Assembly: GCA_018401645.1 (NCBI GenBank) | Contig: JAGYKK010000022.1 | Coordinates: 1-46,809 of the forward strand | Direction: 5' to 3' | DNA length: 46,809 nucleotides | DNA from: Mycobacterium sp. | Lineage (GTDB): Bacteria; Actinomycetota; Actinomycetes; Mycobacteriales; Mycobacteriaceae | Part shown: one piece after another, positions 1 through 7,595 of the stretch | How positions within the stretch are numbered: position 1 is the stretch's first letter | Layout: each line of letters opens with the position of its first letter | The notes under the pieces: generated by a model | Database searches by the model: none | What the model saw: the letters and a program-made list of their open reading frames with translations, nothing else | Told to the model about the DNA's origin: nothing | Made by a program: the position numbers and the translations under genes

Positions 1-1
1 C

Positions 2-325
2 AACGTCATTGGGCAGGCCGGGGTAATCGCCGGTCACACCGGGGATCTGCGCCTCGGTCTGCCCTGGCAGTCGGTATCCGACGGGGCGGCACTGCGGCAC
101 GAGCCGATGCGTCTGCTGGCCGTGGTTCAGGCGCCACTGGACCGACTCGACGCGATCGTTGAGCGCAACCCGATCCTTCAGGAGCTGTTCGGGAACGACT
201 GGGTGGCTCTGGCCGCCCGAGAGGAAGCCGGTCGGCCGTGGCAGCGCTGGACTCGCGCAGGCTGGCGTAACTGGACCGAATCAACAAGCAGCCCAACGAT
301 TCTTGACGAGGAGATGGTTTCATGA
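2..325 (+). CDS. dabA: Inorganic carbon transporter subunit DabA (DUF2309), C-terminal fragment
   Basis: Only the last 107 codons are in the window; the gene enters from the left edge in frame 2 and stops with TGA at 323-325. The visible part has the hallmark end of the DUF2309/DabA family: a GDLRLGLPWQS motif near codon 15, then HEPMRLLAVVQAP and a late LFGNDWVAL. DabA is a distant beta-carbonic-anhydrase-like cytoplasmic protein that works with the membrane protein DabB to trap CO2 as bicarbonate. dabB should lie upstream, outside the window; I cannot see it. The stop overlaps the ATG of the PII-like gene (ATGA), implying translational coupling. Family call is confident; transport activity is inferred from the family. 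Confidence 0.88.
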   Translation, partial: NVIGQAGVIAGHTGDLRLGLPWQSVSDGAALRHEPMRLLAVVQAPLDRLDAIVERNPILQELFGNDWVALAAREEAGRPWQRWTRAGWRNWTESTSSPTILDEEMVS

Positions 326-645
326 GTGCACCCGCTTTAACAAAGATGACCAAGATCGAGGTCGTCGTCTCGGGAAGTGAAGCACCCGCTGTGCGCGAGC
401 TCATCCAGAGCATTGGCGCCACCGGTTACACCAGTCTGTCCGGAGTTTCCGGGCTCGGGCACGGCGGGTATCACCAGGGCCGGCTGTTATTCAACCAACA
501 GGCCGCGCTGGAACTCATCATCACGGTGGTGCCGGAATCGAGGACCGATGCACTGCTGGCCGGGCTTCGTCCGCTGCTCGACTCGTCCTCCGGAGTGATG
601 TTCGTAACCGAGACATTCGTCAGTCGCCCCGAGTACTTCAGCTGA
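322..645 (+). CDS. PII-like signalling protein of the DAB operon
   Basis: A 107-residue protein with the size and pattern of a small PII/GlnB-like trimeric regulator: a first beta strand (TKIEVVVSG), a short Gly-rich T-loop-like stretch (GVSGLGHGGY, residues 40-49) and a second strand ALELIITVVPE. The classical uridylylated Tyr motif and the RTGExGDGKIF C-terminus of GlnB are absent, so it belongs with the divergent carbon-related PII-like proteins (SbtB/CPII type) found beside DUF2309 genes. The start at 322 is supported by GAGGAG at 308-313 and the ATGA overlap with dabA; an internal ATG at 346 is an alternative. Probable role: sensing an adenine nucleotide or bicarbonate and tuning uptake (inference). 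Confidence 0.72.
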   Translation: MSAPALTKMTKIEVVVSGSEAPAVRELIQSIGATGYTSLSGVSGLGHGGYHQGRLLFNQQAALELIITVVPESRTDALLAGLRPLLDSSSGVMFVTETFVSRPEYFS

Positions 646-675
646 GAACGGCTGGGAAAAGAAAGGAACACCGCT

Positions 676-1299
676 ATGTCCACCAACGAAACCATCAATC
701 CGCTCATCGCCTGGCAACGTCTGCGTGCAGGCAACGAAGACCTCGATAACTCCCCCGGCCGTCGCGAGGGTCTCGCCGATACCCGTCCGGTGGCGGCAGT
801 GTTCAACTGTTCGGACGCCGGACTGTCCCCGTCGAGGATGTTCGGACCCGGTTCGGGCGCACTCATCGAAGTGAGTAACTGGGGTCACGTCATCGACACC
901 GGGGTGATAGCGACCCTGGAGTATGCGGTGGAGACCCTCGAGGTCCCGCTGATCGTCGTCATCGGCCATCCGGACTGTGATGCGATACGGATCGCCATGC
1001 GGTCGTGGAACGACGCGACGGTTCCGGGCGGCGCCACCCGCGCAGTCGTCGAACATGTCATCGGGTCAATCGTGCGACGCGGAACCGGGACCGATTCGAT
1101 TGACGCTGTCACCACCGCCCATGCCGTCGAGACCGGACTGGCACTGCTGGAGCGTTCTCCGATAATCGCACGGCGGGTCAACGCGCAGAAGTGCGGCATC
1201 GTCTGCGCCACAGCGGGTGTGGCTGATAGCCGGTTGACGGTCCATGCCACCGTGGGCGCGGTGGGCGCGGCCGACGGATCGCTGTTGGAGCGTGTCTAA
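676..1299 (+). CDS. Beta-carbonic-anhydrase-like protein lacking the catalytic Asp-Arg dyad arginine
   Basis: 207 residues, resembling mycobacterial beta-carbonic anhydrases of the Rv3588c type across the length (start NPLIAWQRLRAGNE; SLEYAV-like TLEYAVETL; IVVIGHPDCDAI). Zinc ligands are kept: Cys in NCSDAG (about residue 40) and His/Cys in GHPDC (about residues 97-100). The usual C-x-D-S-R is C-S-D-A-G here, so the Arg of the Asp-Arg dyad is Gly, and the VVRTAGH motif has become EVSNWGH, losing a second conserved Arg. It may be a pseudo-enzyme or altered-activity subunit serving the DabA complex (inference). Good ribosome site GAAAGGA at 661-667. Its stop overlaps the convergent DoxX stop. 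A perfect 9-bp duplication, gtgggcgcg, lies near the 3' end. Confidence 0.85.
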   Translation: MSTNETINPLIAWQRLRAGNEDLDNSPGRREGLADTRPVAAVFNCSDAGLSPSRMFGPGSGALIEVSNWGHVIDTGVIATLEYAVETLEVPLIVVIGHPDCDAIRIAMRSWNDATVPGGATRAVVEHVIGSIVRRGTGTDSIDAVTTAHAVETGLALLERSPIIARRVNAQKCGIVCATAGVADSRLTVHATVGAVGAADGSLLERV

Positions 1300-1736
1300 T
1301 CGGCACCGTCAGTGGGCGTCGATATTGCCCGCTGTCGAATCAGCGTGTCCACCGCGAAGGCGCCGGCACCGGCGAACCCGATGAGCAGCATCGCGAAGCA
1401 GAACAGGACGGCTGGCTCGCCGCCGTTCTGAATCGGCCACAACCCCTTGGCCTGGTGAGCGGTGAAGTAGGCGTAGGCCATCGTGCCGGAGCCCAAGATT
1501 GCGGCCGACCGAGTGAACAGGCCCAGCATCAGTAGCAGCCCCACGACCACTTCGATCACCCCGGCCCACCAGTACGGCCACTGGCCGAATGGGGTGGCGC
1601 CTCCCTTCAGCGCCATCGGCCAGCTGAACAACTTCACGGTGCCGTGCATGGCGAAGAGCAATCCGATCACGATTCGGAAGATGCCGAGCACCGCCGGGGA
1701 GAAGCCGTCGAGTCGGGCGGCCAGAGCCTGGTTCAT
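1296..1736 (-). CDS. DoxX-family membrane protein
   Basis: 146 residues with four predicted transmembrane segments (about 15-33, 55-75, 80-98 and 112-132) and the family motifs RIVIGLLFAMHG near the N-terminus and GVIEVVVGLLLMLG in helix 2. DoxX-like proteins act with membrane redox partners such as SodA/SseA in mycobacteria, or in quinone-related chemistry; the substrate here is unknown. I chose ATG 1736 because GAGAGG precedes it at suitable spacing; an upstream TTG at 1760 is weaker. It is the last gene of a minus-strand run glnA-SET-secreted protein-DoxX, with a gap of about 34 bp after the secreted-protein stop. Convergent with the carbonic-anhydrase-like gene, stop codons overlapping. 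Confidence 0.85.
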   Translation of the reverse strand: MNQALAARLDGFSPAVLGIFRIVIGLLFAMHGTVKLFSWPMALKGGATPFGQWPYWWAGVIEVVVGLLLMLGLFTRSAAILGSGTMAYAYFTAHQAKGLWPIQNGGEPAVLFCFAMLLIGFAGAGAFAVDTLIRQRAISTPTDGAD

Positions 1737-1747
1737 TGCGGTGCCTC

Positions 1748-1775
1748 TCGGTGTGGTCAATTCGGTGTGGTCAAC
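1748..1775. repeat. 14-bp tandem duplication at the secreted protein/DoxX junction
   Basis: Two copies of tcggtgtggtcaa(t/c), 14 bp each, head to tail. The second copy contains the stop codon region of the secreted-protein gene, and the pair fills the space before the DoxX start. It is one of several short tandem duplications near gene ends in this window. Confidence 0.8.
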
Positions 1776-2412
1776 GGTTGAAGCCCGGCAAGCCGACCTC
1801 GGCGGGGGTGAGCGGCTCCTCGAAGCCCTCGACGGTTGGCGGTTTCGCCTCGGCGGGCAGCGGTTCGGCCGGCGCGGGTGCGGCCGGCGCCGGTGCGGTC
1901 TCCGGGGTCACCGGTGGTTGGGCTTCCTGCGGGACAATCGGAGCGTCGTAGACGGGTGCATCTGGGTATTCTACGGCGACCCCGCTCCTGGTCAGCTGGA
2001 ACGGGATGGCAAGGCTTTCAGGCGGCCGACCGCAGACTCCGGCGGTGTTGATGCTTGCGTAGCCGGACAGGCTGTCGTCGCTCCAGGAGTAGTTGTTTAC
2101 GCCGGGGACCGAGGAGCCGTCGTCGCATCGGATGGCGTCGGGCTGGCTCACGAACATGATCCAGGAACCCACCGTCACGTAAGCGGTGCCGGTCCAGGGG
2201 GCGCGCGCAGAGTTACCCGTTTCGGCGACCTGCACGCAGTTGTCGGCCGGTTCGAGACACGGCGTGAGGTTCCAGGTGGCTGCTTCGCCGTCTTCGGCCT
2301 CGAAGGTGTAGCTGCCCAGCGGAGCGGGGTCGGCCTCGACCGGACCCGCGATGACGAGCCCGACTCCGCCTGTCAGGAGAAGCGAAGCCGCAGCCAGTCG
2401 AGTCGGATTCAT
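1771..2412 (-). CDS. Secreted protein with Pro/Ala-rich C-terminus, function unknown
   Basis: 213 residues. A Sec signal peptide is clear: MNPTR, a hydrophobic stretch to about residue 23, and a likely cleavage after GPVEA. The mature domain (about 28-140) has four or five Cys (PCLEPADNC; AIRC; AGVCG), suggesting disulfides, and many aromatic and Gly residues like an all-beta exported domain. Residues 145-213 are Pro/Ala/Glu-rich (repeats like PAPAAPAPAEP), typical of mycobacterial cell-wall-spanning tails. Its ATG overlaps the TGA of the SET-domain gene (ATGA), so the two are translationally coupled. I do not recognise a named family; it resembles conserved mycobacterial exported proteins. 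Confidence 0.75.
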   Translation of the reverse strand: MNPTRLAAASLLLTGGVGLVIAGPVEADPAPLGSYTFEAEDGEAATWNLTPCLEPADNCVQVAETGNSARAPWTGTAYVTVGSWIMFVSQPDAIRCDDGSSVPGVNNYSWSDDSLSGYASINTAGVCGRPPESLAIPFQLTRSGVAVEYPDAPVYDAPIVPQEAQPPVTPETAPAPAAPAPAEPLPAEAKPPTVEGFEEPLTPAEVGLPGFNR

Positions 2413-2957
2413 TGTGCTCCCTGGGATTTCGGGGTTGAGCCAACCGAGTTATCCCAGTTGGTCGCAAGGGCGGCGATCCGGCGGGTGAGGTACGGCGAGA
2501 ACCAACCCGCGTATTTCGCCTGCAGTCCACGATTGCGCCAGTCTGATCCGGTGACGACCTCCCGGCAGGCGGGCTGTTCGCACAGGCAACGAAACTCGTC
2601 GTAGTCGCTGGCGTCACACATCGCGTAGTCAAAGCACAACTCTTCGCCGGGTGCGATGTCGCGCATCGCCACCACGAGCGTCTGTCCGAGCATGCCGCAG
2701 TTGGGCTCGCACGAGTGATTGAGCAGATCTCCCGGTTCCGGGGTGTCGCCGGACAGCAGATAGAGGTCGGTGTCCACCTGAATCGAGCGGCTTCGCCGAC
2801 CATCGCCCAGCGACTGCAGGACCTCCCTCGATACCATCCACCCGCCGAACGCGGCAACGGTCTCACCGGCGGGAATCGGCTCTCGCGCAAACGAGCCCCA
2901 CCCCTTGTGCCCTGCTGGCCGGGCGTCGGCCCTGGGATTCAGCCAGTTGTAATCCAC
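2409..2957 (-). CDS. SET-domain protein lysine methyltransferase
   Basis: 182 residues covering a compact SET domain. Visible motifs in order: GWGSFAREPIPAGE (SET-N, about residues 19-32), LLNHSCEPNCG (cofactor-binding NHS motif, about 78-88), GEELCFDYA (catalytic Tyr, about 103-111), and a post-SET zinc cluster C-x-C-x4-C (RCLCEQPAC). These are the residues used for SAM binding and lysine methylation, so it should be active, with an unknown protein substrate. Start is GTG at 2957, preceded by AGGGGGAAGG. It lies downstream of glnA after a 20-bp repeat array and is coupled by ATGA to the secreted-protein gene. SET proteins are uncommon in bacteria; the link to glnA is positional only. Confidence 0.88.
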   Translation of the reverse strand: MDYNWLNPRADARPAGHKGWGSFAREPIPAGETVAAFGGWMVSREVLQSLGDGRRSRSIQVDTDLYLLSGDTPEPGDLLNHSCEPNCGMLGQTLVVAMRDIAPGEELCFDYAMCDASDYDEFRCLCEQPACREVVTGSDWRNRGLQAKYAGWFSPYLTRRIAALATNWDNSVGSTPKSQGAQ

Positions 2958-2974
2958 GGCGCGGCCTTCCCCCT

Positions 2975-3034
2975 CAGCATCACCCGTCGCAGCACAGCAT
3001 CACACGATGTAGTACAGCATCACACGTCGTAGTA
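2975..3034. repeat. Three 20-bp tandem units across the glnA stop codon
   Basis: On the minus strand the unit is TACTACGACGTGTGATGCTG; units lie at 3015-3034, 2995-3014 and 2975-2994, with 2 and 4 differences in the second and third. The first unit encodes the last four glnA codons (YYDV), the stop, and a few bases beyond, so the array is a duplicated copy of the glnA 3' end. It occupies most of the glnA-SET gap and ends just before the SET ribosome-binding site. Confidence 0.92.
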
Positions 3035-4459
3035 GAGGGCGAACTCGTACGGATGCGGCCGAATCTGGATCGGGAGAATCTCGTTCTCCCGCTTATAGGC
3101 GATGTAGGTCTCGATCAGGTCCGTGGTGAATACCCCGCCCTCGGTGAGGTAGTCATGATCGGCCTCGAGGCGGTCGATCACCGCCGCCAGCGACGTCGGC
3201 GCCTGAGGAATGTTGGCGGCCTCGTCCGGCGGCAGTTCGTAGAGGTCCTTGTCGACCGGGGCCAACGGTTCCATCTTCTTCTTGATGCCGTCGATACCGG
3301 CCATCAGCATCGCCGCGAACGCCAGGTACGGGTTACCCGAACTGTCCGGGCAACGGAACTCCAGGCGCTTGGCCTTGGGGTTGTTGCCGGTGATCGGGAT
3401 GCGCACGCATGCCGAGCGGTTGCGCTGGCTGTAGACGAGGTTGATCGGCGCCTCATAACCGGGCACCAACCGCTTGTAGGAGTTCACCGTGGGATTGGTG
3501 AACGCCAGCAACGACGGCGCGTGGTGCAGGATGCCGCCAATGTAGTGCCGCGCGGTGTCCGACAGACCCGCGTAGCCGGACTCGTCGTGGAACAGCGGCT
3601 TACCGTCCTTCCACAGCGACTGGTGAGCGTGCATCCCGGAGCCGTTGTCCCCGAAGAGCGGTTTGGGCATGAAGGTGACGGTCTTGCCGGCCTGCCAGGC
3701 GGTGTTCTTGATGATGTATTTGAACAGCAGTACGTCGTCGGCCGCGCGCAGCAGCGTGTCGAACTTGTAGTTGATCTCGGCCTGTCCGGCGGTACCTACC
3801 TCGTGGTGGCCGCGTTCGAGGGTGAAGCCGGCGTTTTGGAGGTTGGTGGCCATCTCGTCGCGCAGGTCGACGTAGTGGTCGTAGGGGGCTACCGGGAAAT
3901 AGCCGCCCTTGGGACGAACCTTGTAGCCGCGGTTGGCGCTGCCGTCGGCCTCGAACGGTTCGCCGGTGTTCCACCAACCCGACTCAGAGTCGACCTCGTA
4001 AAACGTGCCGTTCATCTTGGAGTCGAACGCCACCGAGTCGAAGATGTAGAACTCCGCCTCGGCGCCGAAGTAGGCGGTGTCGGCGATGCCGGTGCTGCTC
4101 AGGTAGTTCTCCGCCTTACGGGCGACGTTGCGCGGATCCCGCGAGTAGGGCTCCCGGGTAAAGGGGTCATGCACGAAGAAGTTGAGGTTCAGGGTCTTCG
4201 CGGCCCGGAACGGGTCAATGCGCGCGCTCTCGGGATCCGGCAGCAGCATCATGTCCGACTCGTGGATCGACTGGAATCCCCGGACCGAAGAGCCGTCGAA
4301 GGCCAGACCGTCTTCGAATACGCTCTCGTCGAAAGTCGAGGCCGGGATTGAGAAGTGCTGGACCACACCGGGCAGGTCGCAGAACCGGATGTCGACGTAC
4401 TCGACCTTCTCATCCTTGATGACCTTGATGATGTCGTCGGCCGACTTGTCTTTCGCCAC
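3020..4459 (-). CDS. glnA: Glutamine synthetase type I (GSI-beta)
   Basis: 479 residues, the usual length of mycobacterial GlnA1. It makes glutamine from glutamate, ammonia and ATP as a cytoplasmic dodecamer. Visible motifs: FDGSSVRGF near residue 54, the metal ligands in [11 protein letters not shown], the ATP-site [27 protein letters not shown], and the adenylylation site in DLYELPPDE (about residue 407), showing control by GlnE-type adenylylation. GTG start at 4459 with AAGGAG 8 nt upstream. In M. tuberculosis the neighbours are glnE and glnA2; here the downstream side carries a SET-domain gene instead. The 3' end is the template of the 20-bp repeat array. Its promoter lies in 4460-4636, where I could not settle a specific -35/-10 pair. 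Confidence 0.98.
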   Translation of the reverse strand: MAKDKSADDIIKVIKDEKVEYVDIRFCDLPGVVQHFSIPASTFDESVFEDGLAFDGSSVRGFQSIHESDMMLLPDPESARIDPFRAAKTLNLNFFVHDPFTREPYSRDPRNVARKAENYLSSTGIADTAYFGAEAEFYIFDSVAFDSKMNGTFYEVDSESGWWNTGEPFEADGSANRGYKVRPKGGYFPVAPYDHYVDLRDEMATNLQNAGFTLERGHHEVGTAGQAEINYKFDTLLRAADDVLLFKYIIKNTAWQAGKTVTFMPKPLFGDNGSGMHAHQSLWKDGKPLFHDESGYAGLSDTARHYIGGILHHAPSLLAFTNPTVNSYKRLVPGYEAPINLVYSQRNRSACVRIPITGNNPKAKRLEFRCPDSSGNPYLAFAAMLMAGIDGIKKKMEPLAPVDKDLYELPPDEAANIPQAPTSLAAVIDRLEADHDYLTEGGVFTTDLIETYIAYKRENEILPIQIRPHPYEFALYYDV

Positions 4460-4636
4460 GTACTCACTCCTTCGGTGCAGCCCGGATCGCGCAGGTCTGG
4501 GGGCAAAGTTTTTCAGGCCCGGATTCCCGAACCCCCGCTGACGGTAGGGAGCCGATGTTGCACGTCCGTCAACCGAATGTTGCGCTGACGTTACGCGTGC
4601 GCCCGATCCCGACCGGCACGCCCTCCCGTGGACGCC

Positions 4637-4642
4637 TATCCT
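4637..4642 (+). promoter_or_regulatory. -10 hexamer of a probable leaderless promoter (RDD gene)
   Basis: TATCCT at 4637-4642 is followed by 6 nt and then GTG at 4649. This places the transcription start on the start codon, a common arrangement in mycobacteria, and argues for the GTG at 4649 over the one at 4628. Confidence 0.55.
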
Positions 4643-4648
4643 CAGGGG

Positions 4649-5110
4649 GTGTCGCGCGACATCGGGTCTTGGCTTTCAGGGCCGCAATCACTGGGCCCCG
4701 ATGACGACGGGTATCCGGGCGAGCGCCTCGGCATGCCCAGCGACGGGCCGGGGTCGTTGGCCGGGCTGGGTCGGCGAACGGCGGCCCTCATGACGGACTG
4801 GCTGATCGCCTACGGATTGGTCGGCCTGGGTTTGGCGACCGGTCTGGTGAGTACATCGTTCCTGGCCACCGGGGTGCTCCTGGTCTGGATCGTCCTCGGT
4901 GTGGTCTCGGTGCGACTGTTCGGATTCACGCCGGGCCAGTACCTGTTGGGGCTGCGGGTGGCCTCGGTGGACAACCGGGCGCACGTCGGATCGGGTCGAG
5001 CACTCGCCCGAGGTCTGCTCATCGCGTTTGTCATTCCAGCGCTGTTCACCGATGGTGACGGCCGGGGCTTTCATGACCGGTTGACGGCAACAGCGGTTGT
5101 GCGCCGTTGA
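4649..5110 (+). CDS. RDD-family membrane protein (Rv2219A-like)
   Basis: 153 residues from GTG 4649, beginning [12 protein letters not shown] as in mycobacterial homologues. The RDD pattern is visible: [15 protein letters not shown] (Arg plus the Asp in helix 1), a two-helix hydrophobic core (about 52-90), and the conserved [14 protein letters not shown] motif; it ends [19 protein letters not shown] proteins are small polytopic membrane proteins, some acting as sodium/proton antiporters; the role in mycobacteria is not established. Divergent from glnA, convergent with the DUF4191 gene. The TGA stop lies inside a 15-bp tandem duplication. Confidence 0.85.
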   Translation: MSRDIGSWLSGPQSLGPDDDGYPGERLGMPSDGPGSLAGLGRRTAALMTDWLIAYGLVGLGLATGLVSTSFLATGVLLVWIVLGVVSVRLFGFTPGQYLLGLRVASVDNRAHVGSGRALARGLLIAFVIPALFTDGDGRGFHDRLTATAVVRR

Positions 5111-5135
5111 ATCCCTGACGGTTGAATCCCGGACG
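5106..5135. repeat. 15-bp tandem duplication overlapping the RDD gene stop
   Basis: Two head-to-tail copies, gttgaatccctgacg (5106-5120) and gttgaatcccggacg (5121-5135), with one mismatch. The first copy contains the RDD stop codon. The array fills the gap between two convergent genes. Confidence 0.85.
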
Positions 5136-5138
5136 GGG

Positions 5139-5915
5139 CTATCGCCGTCGGACGGAGCGTTGCACCCCGCGGACCTTGGCCTGAGGCGGCAGCGGGCCCT
5201 TGGGTACGGCGGCCTGGCCCTTTTTGCTGCCGAGTGCGGTCAACTTGGACTCCAAGACGTCCATGTGTTTGACCGGGATATTGGCCGGCAGCTTGTTCAG
5301 ATGGCGCTCGAGTTTGGCCAGCGGGACCTCGCCCTCGCCGTCGCCGATCACGACGTCGTAGATGGGGACCTCGCCGATCAAGCGGGCGGTGCGCTTCTTC
5401 TCCTGCGCCAGCAGGGGTTTGACCCGCGCCGGGGAACCCTCGGCGACGAAGATCACCCCGGGCCGCCCGATCACCCGGTGCACGGCGTCGAAATGGCCGG
5501 TGACCGCTACGCCCGGGGTCACCCGCCACTTGCCGCGCATGTTGTCCAGCGCCCACGCGGCGGCACCGGCCTGACCCTCGGCCTTGCGGTACACCGCCCG
5601 TTGGGCACGTCGGGCGAAGATGATGAAGGCCACCAGAACGCCGAGCACGACTCCCATCGCGATCATCGGATACATGACGTACCCGCCGGTCAGCACGGCG
5701 ACGAGCACCGTGACGGCCACGATCGCGAGGAATGCAGCGATCATGTAGGGCAGCAGGCGCTTGTCTTCTTTGCGCTGCATCTGGAATGCCTGCCACAACT
5801 GACGTCGGCGCTGCTTTGAGGCGACTTTGCGGGCCGCCTTCGCCTCGGCCTTCGCTTCTTTGGTCTGGCTGGCCTTGGCCGCTTTGGACTGGGCGGGGGT
5901 GCGGGGTTTCGCCAT
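5139..5915 (-). CDS. DUF4191 membrane protein (Rv2219-like)
   Basis: 258 residues starting at ATG 5915 (MAKPRTPAQSK). Layout: a Lys/Ala-rich basic N-terminus (1-50), two adjacent transmembrane segments (about 57-79 and 83-102), then a cytoplasmic domain with HFDAVHRVIGRPGVIFVAEG, KKRTARLIGEVPIYDVV and a basic C-terminus. This matches the conserved actinobacterial membrane protein encoded next to lipA. The function is unknown. The reading frame stays open upstream to 6269 over lipA, but that extension has no homology. A TATCCT element 8 nt before the ATG may be its own promoter; it also lies 28 bp after lipA and could be co-transcribed. Confidence 0.88.
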   Translation of the reverse strand: MAKPRTPAQSKAAKASQTKEAKAEAKAARKVASKQRRRQLWQAFQMQRKEDKRLLPYMIAAFLAIVAVTVLVAVLTGGYVMYPMIAMGVVLGVLVAFIIFARRAQRAVYRKAEGQAGAAAWALDNMRGKWRVTPGVAVTGHFDAVHRVIGRPGVIFVAEGSPARVKPLLAQEKKRTARLIGEVPIYDVVIGDGEGEVPLAKLERHLNKLPANIPVKHMDVLESKLTALGSKKGQAAVPKGPLPPQAKVRGVQRSVRRR

Positions 5916-5943
5916 AGCTGCCAAGGATACGGAAGCGCTGGAT

Positions 5944-6891
5944 TCAGCCGGGCGGAGTCCCCACGTCCAACCGGTCGGGTCGGGATGCCTGCCGATAGAG
6001 CTTGCCGGCCCGGTAAGACGACCGCACCAGGGGACCCGCCAGTACCCCGGCGAACCCGAGGCCCTCGGCGTAGGCGGCCAGGTCAACGAACTCCTCCGGT
6101 GCGACCCAGCGCTCCACGGGATGATGGCGCACCGACGGCCGCAGGTACTGGGTGATAGTGACGATGTCGCAGCCCGCGTCGCGCAGATCGACCAGGGCGG
6201 TGTGAACCTCCTCGATGGTCTCGCCCATGCCGAGGATGAGATTGCTCTTGGTGACCAGGCCGAATCCACGCGCCGCGGTGAGGACGTCGAGGCTGCGTTG
6301 ATAGCGGAACGCCGGCCGGATGCGCTTGAAGATGCGTGGCACGGTTTCGACGTTGTGCGCCAACACTTCCGGGCGCGAATCGAAGACCTCGCGGAGCTGA
6401 TCGGGTTCGGCGTTGAAGTCGGGAATCAGTAACTCCACGCCGGTGCCGGGGTTCAGTTCCTTGATGGCCCGCACGGTCTCGGCGTACAGCCACGCGCCAC
6501 CGTCGGGTAGATCATCGCGAGCCACACCGGTGACGGTCGCGTACTTCAGTCCCATCGCAGCCACGCTCTCGGCCACCCGGCGGGGCTCGCCGGTGTCCAG
6601 TTCGGCCGGTTTACCGGTGTCGATCTGGCAGAAGTCGCAGCGGCGAGTGCATTGCTGCCCGCCGATCAGGAAGGTGGCCTCGCGGTCTTCCCAGCATTCG
6701 AAGATGTTGGGACAGCCCGCTTCCTCGCAGACCGTATGCAGGCCCTCGCGCTGGACCAATGACTTCAGCGCGGTGTACTCCGGACCCATCCGGGCCCGGG
6801 TCTTGATCCACGGTGGTTTGCGTTCGATTGGCGTTTGCGCGTTGCGCACCTCCAGGCGCAGCAATTTGCGATTGCCCGGATCGACGCTCAT
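5944..6891 (-). CDS. lipA: Lipoyl synthase
   Basis: 315 residues. Radical-SAM enzyme that inserts two sulfurs into octanoyl groups on lipoyl domains. Both iron-sulfur motifs are intact: the auxiliary cluster Cys in [12 protein letters not shown] (about residues 56-67) and the radical SAM motif CTRRCDFC (about 82-89), plus [16 protein letters not shown] and the late RSSYRAG with the serine ligand. It starts at ATG 6891, overlapping the lipB TGA (ATGA), so the two are coupled. With dlaT, the epimerase gene and lipB, it forms the conserved lipoylation block. Confidence 0.97.
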   Translation of the reverse strand: MSVDPGNRKLLRLEVRNAQTPIERKPPWIKTRARMGPEYTALKSLVQREGLHTVCEEAGCPNIFECWEDREATFLIGGQQCTRRCDFCQIDTGKPAELDTGEPRRVAESVAAMGLKYATVTGVARDDLPDGGAWLYAETVRAIKELNPGTGVELLIPDFNAEPDQLREVFDSRPEVLAHNVETVPRIFKRIRPAFRYQRSLDVLTAARGFGLVTKSNLILGMGETIEEVHTALVDLRDAGCDIVTITQYLRPSVRHHPVERWVAPEEFVDLAAYAEGLGFAGVLAGPLVRSSYRAGKLYRQASRPDRLDVGTPPG

Positions 6892-7571
6892 CTTGGCGAT
6901 GTTACGGGACCCGGTGCCCGAAGTCGGCCGTCGAGTGCGTCACAAACCGCGTCGACGACTCGGGCGCGCAGATCGTCGACGCCGACGTGTCGGCCTAGTT
7001 CGGCACTGAGCGACGTGACTCCCGCATCGGCGATGCCGCACGGCACGATCGCCGAGTACGCGTCCAGGTCGCAGTCGCAATTCAGCGAGAAGCCGTGCAG
7101 TGTCGTGCCGCGGGCCACCCGGATGCCGATGGCGGCGATCTTGCGGGCCCCTCTGGTGTCAGGTGGCAGCCACACGCCGGAGCGGCCCGCCACTTGAACC
7201 GTGTCGAGGCCGAAATCCGCGCACACGTTGATCAGCGATTGCTCGAGGCGCCGAACGTAATTGACCACATCGAGGGGTTTGGCCAGGCCGATCACCGGGT
7301 AGCCGATCAGTTGGCCGGGGCCGTGCCAGGTGATCTTGCCGCCGCGATCGGTGTCGATGACCGGGGTCTGGTCCGTCGGGCGTTCGTGGGCCTCGGTGCG
7401 TCTGCCGGCGGTGTAGACGGCCGGGTGCTCGAGTAGCAGCAGGGTGTCGGGTCCGCCGGCGACTCGGGCGTCGGCGAGTTGCCGTTGAAGTTGCCAGGCG
7501 TCGCGGTAGTCGGTGCTGCCGAGGTGCCGGATCTGCATCGGGTTGGTGTCCGACCGGATGGACTGGCGCAC
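6888..7571 (-). CDS. lipB: Octanoyl-[acyl-carrier-protein]:protein octanoyltransferase
   Basis: 227 residues. Moves the octanoyl chain from ACP to lipoyl domains, the step before LipA. Key motifs: [33 protein letters not shown] (with the conserved HGPGQ), [13 protein letters not shown] (catalytic Lys), [11 protein letters not shown] and [12 protein letters not shown] (Cys of the Cys/Lys pair). I chose GTG 7571 because a TACGGT hexamer lies 6 nt upstream, fitting a leaderless transcript; a later ATG (7538) is an alternative. Coupled to lipA by ATGA. Confidence 0.96.
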   Translation of the reverse strand: MRQSIRSDTNPMQIRHLGSTDYRDAWQLQRQLADARVAGGPDTLLLLEHPAVYTAGRRTEAHERPTDQTPVIDTDRGGKITWHGPGQLIGYPVIGLAKPLDVVNYVRRLEQSLINVCADFGLDTVQVAGRSGVWLPPDTRGARKIAAIGIRVARGTTLHGFSLNCDCDLDAYSAIVPCGIADAGVTSLSAELGRHVGVDDLRARVVDAVCDALDGRLRAPGPVTSPR

Positions 7572-7577
7572 ACCACG

Positions 7578-7583
7578 ACCGTA
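7578..7583 (-). promoter_or_regulatory. -10 hexamer of a probable leaderless promoter (lipB)
   Basis: TACGGT on the minus strand, 6 nt before the GTG start of lipB. Same spacing as other leaderless candidates in this window. Confidence 0.45.
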
Positions 7584-7595
7584 CTACCCGCAGGG

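Noticed and set aside
1483..2604. A 373-codon plus-strand frame over the DoxX and secreted-protein genes
   Set aside because: Antisense to two genes with clear signal peptide and membrane motifs; no domain pattern.
3053..4351. A 432-codon open frame antisense to glnA
   Set aside because: Composition is a mirror of glnA codon bias in high-GC DNA (Val/Arg/Gly-rich, no domain); glnA is certain.
5916..6269. Upstream extension of the DUF4191 protein to 376 codons
   Set aside because: Overlaps lipA in another frame; homologues start at MAKPRTP (5915).
7159..7595. Extension of the epimerase into lipB (450-codon frame)
   Set aside because: Low-complexity Arg/His/Pro text typical of an out-of-frame reading of lipB.
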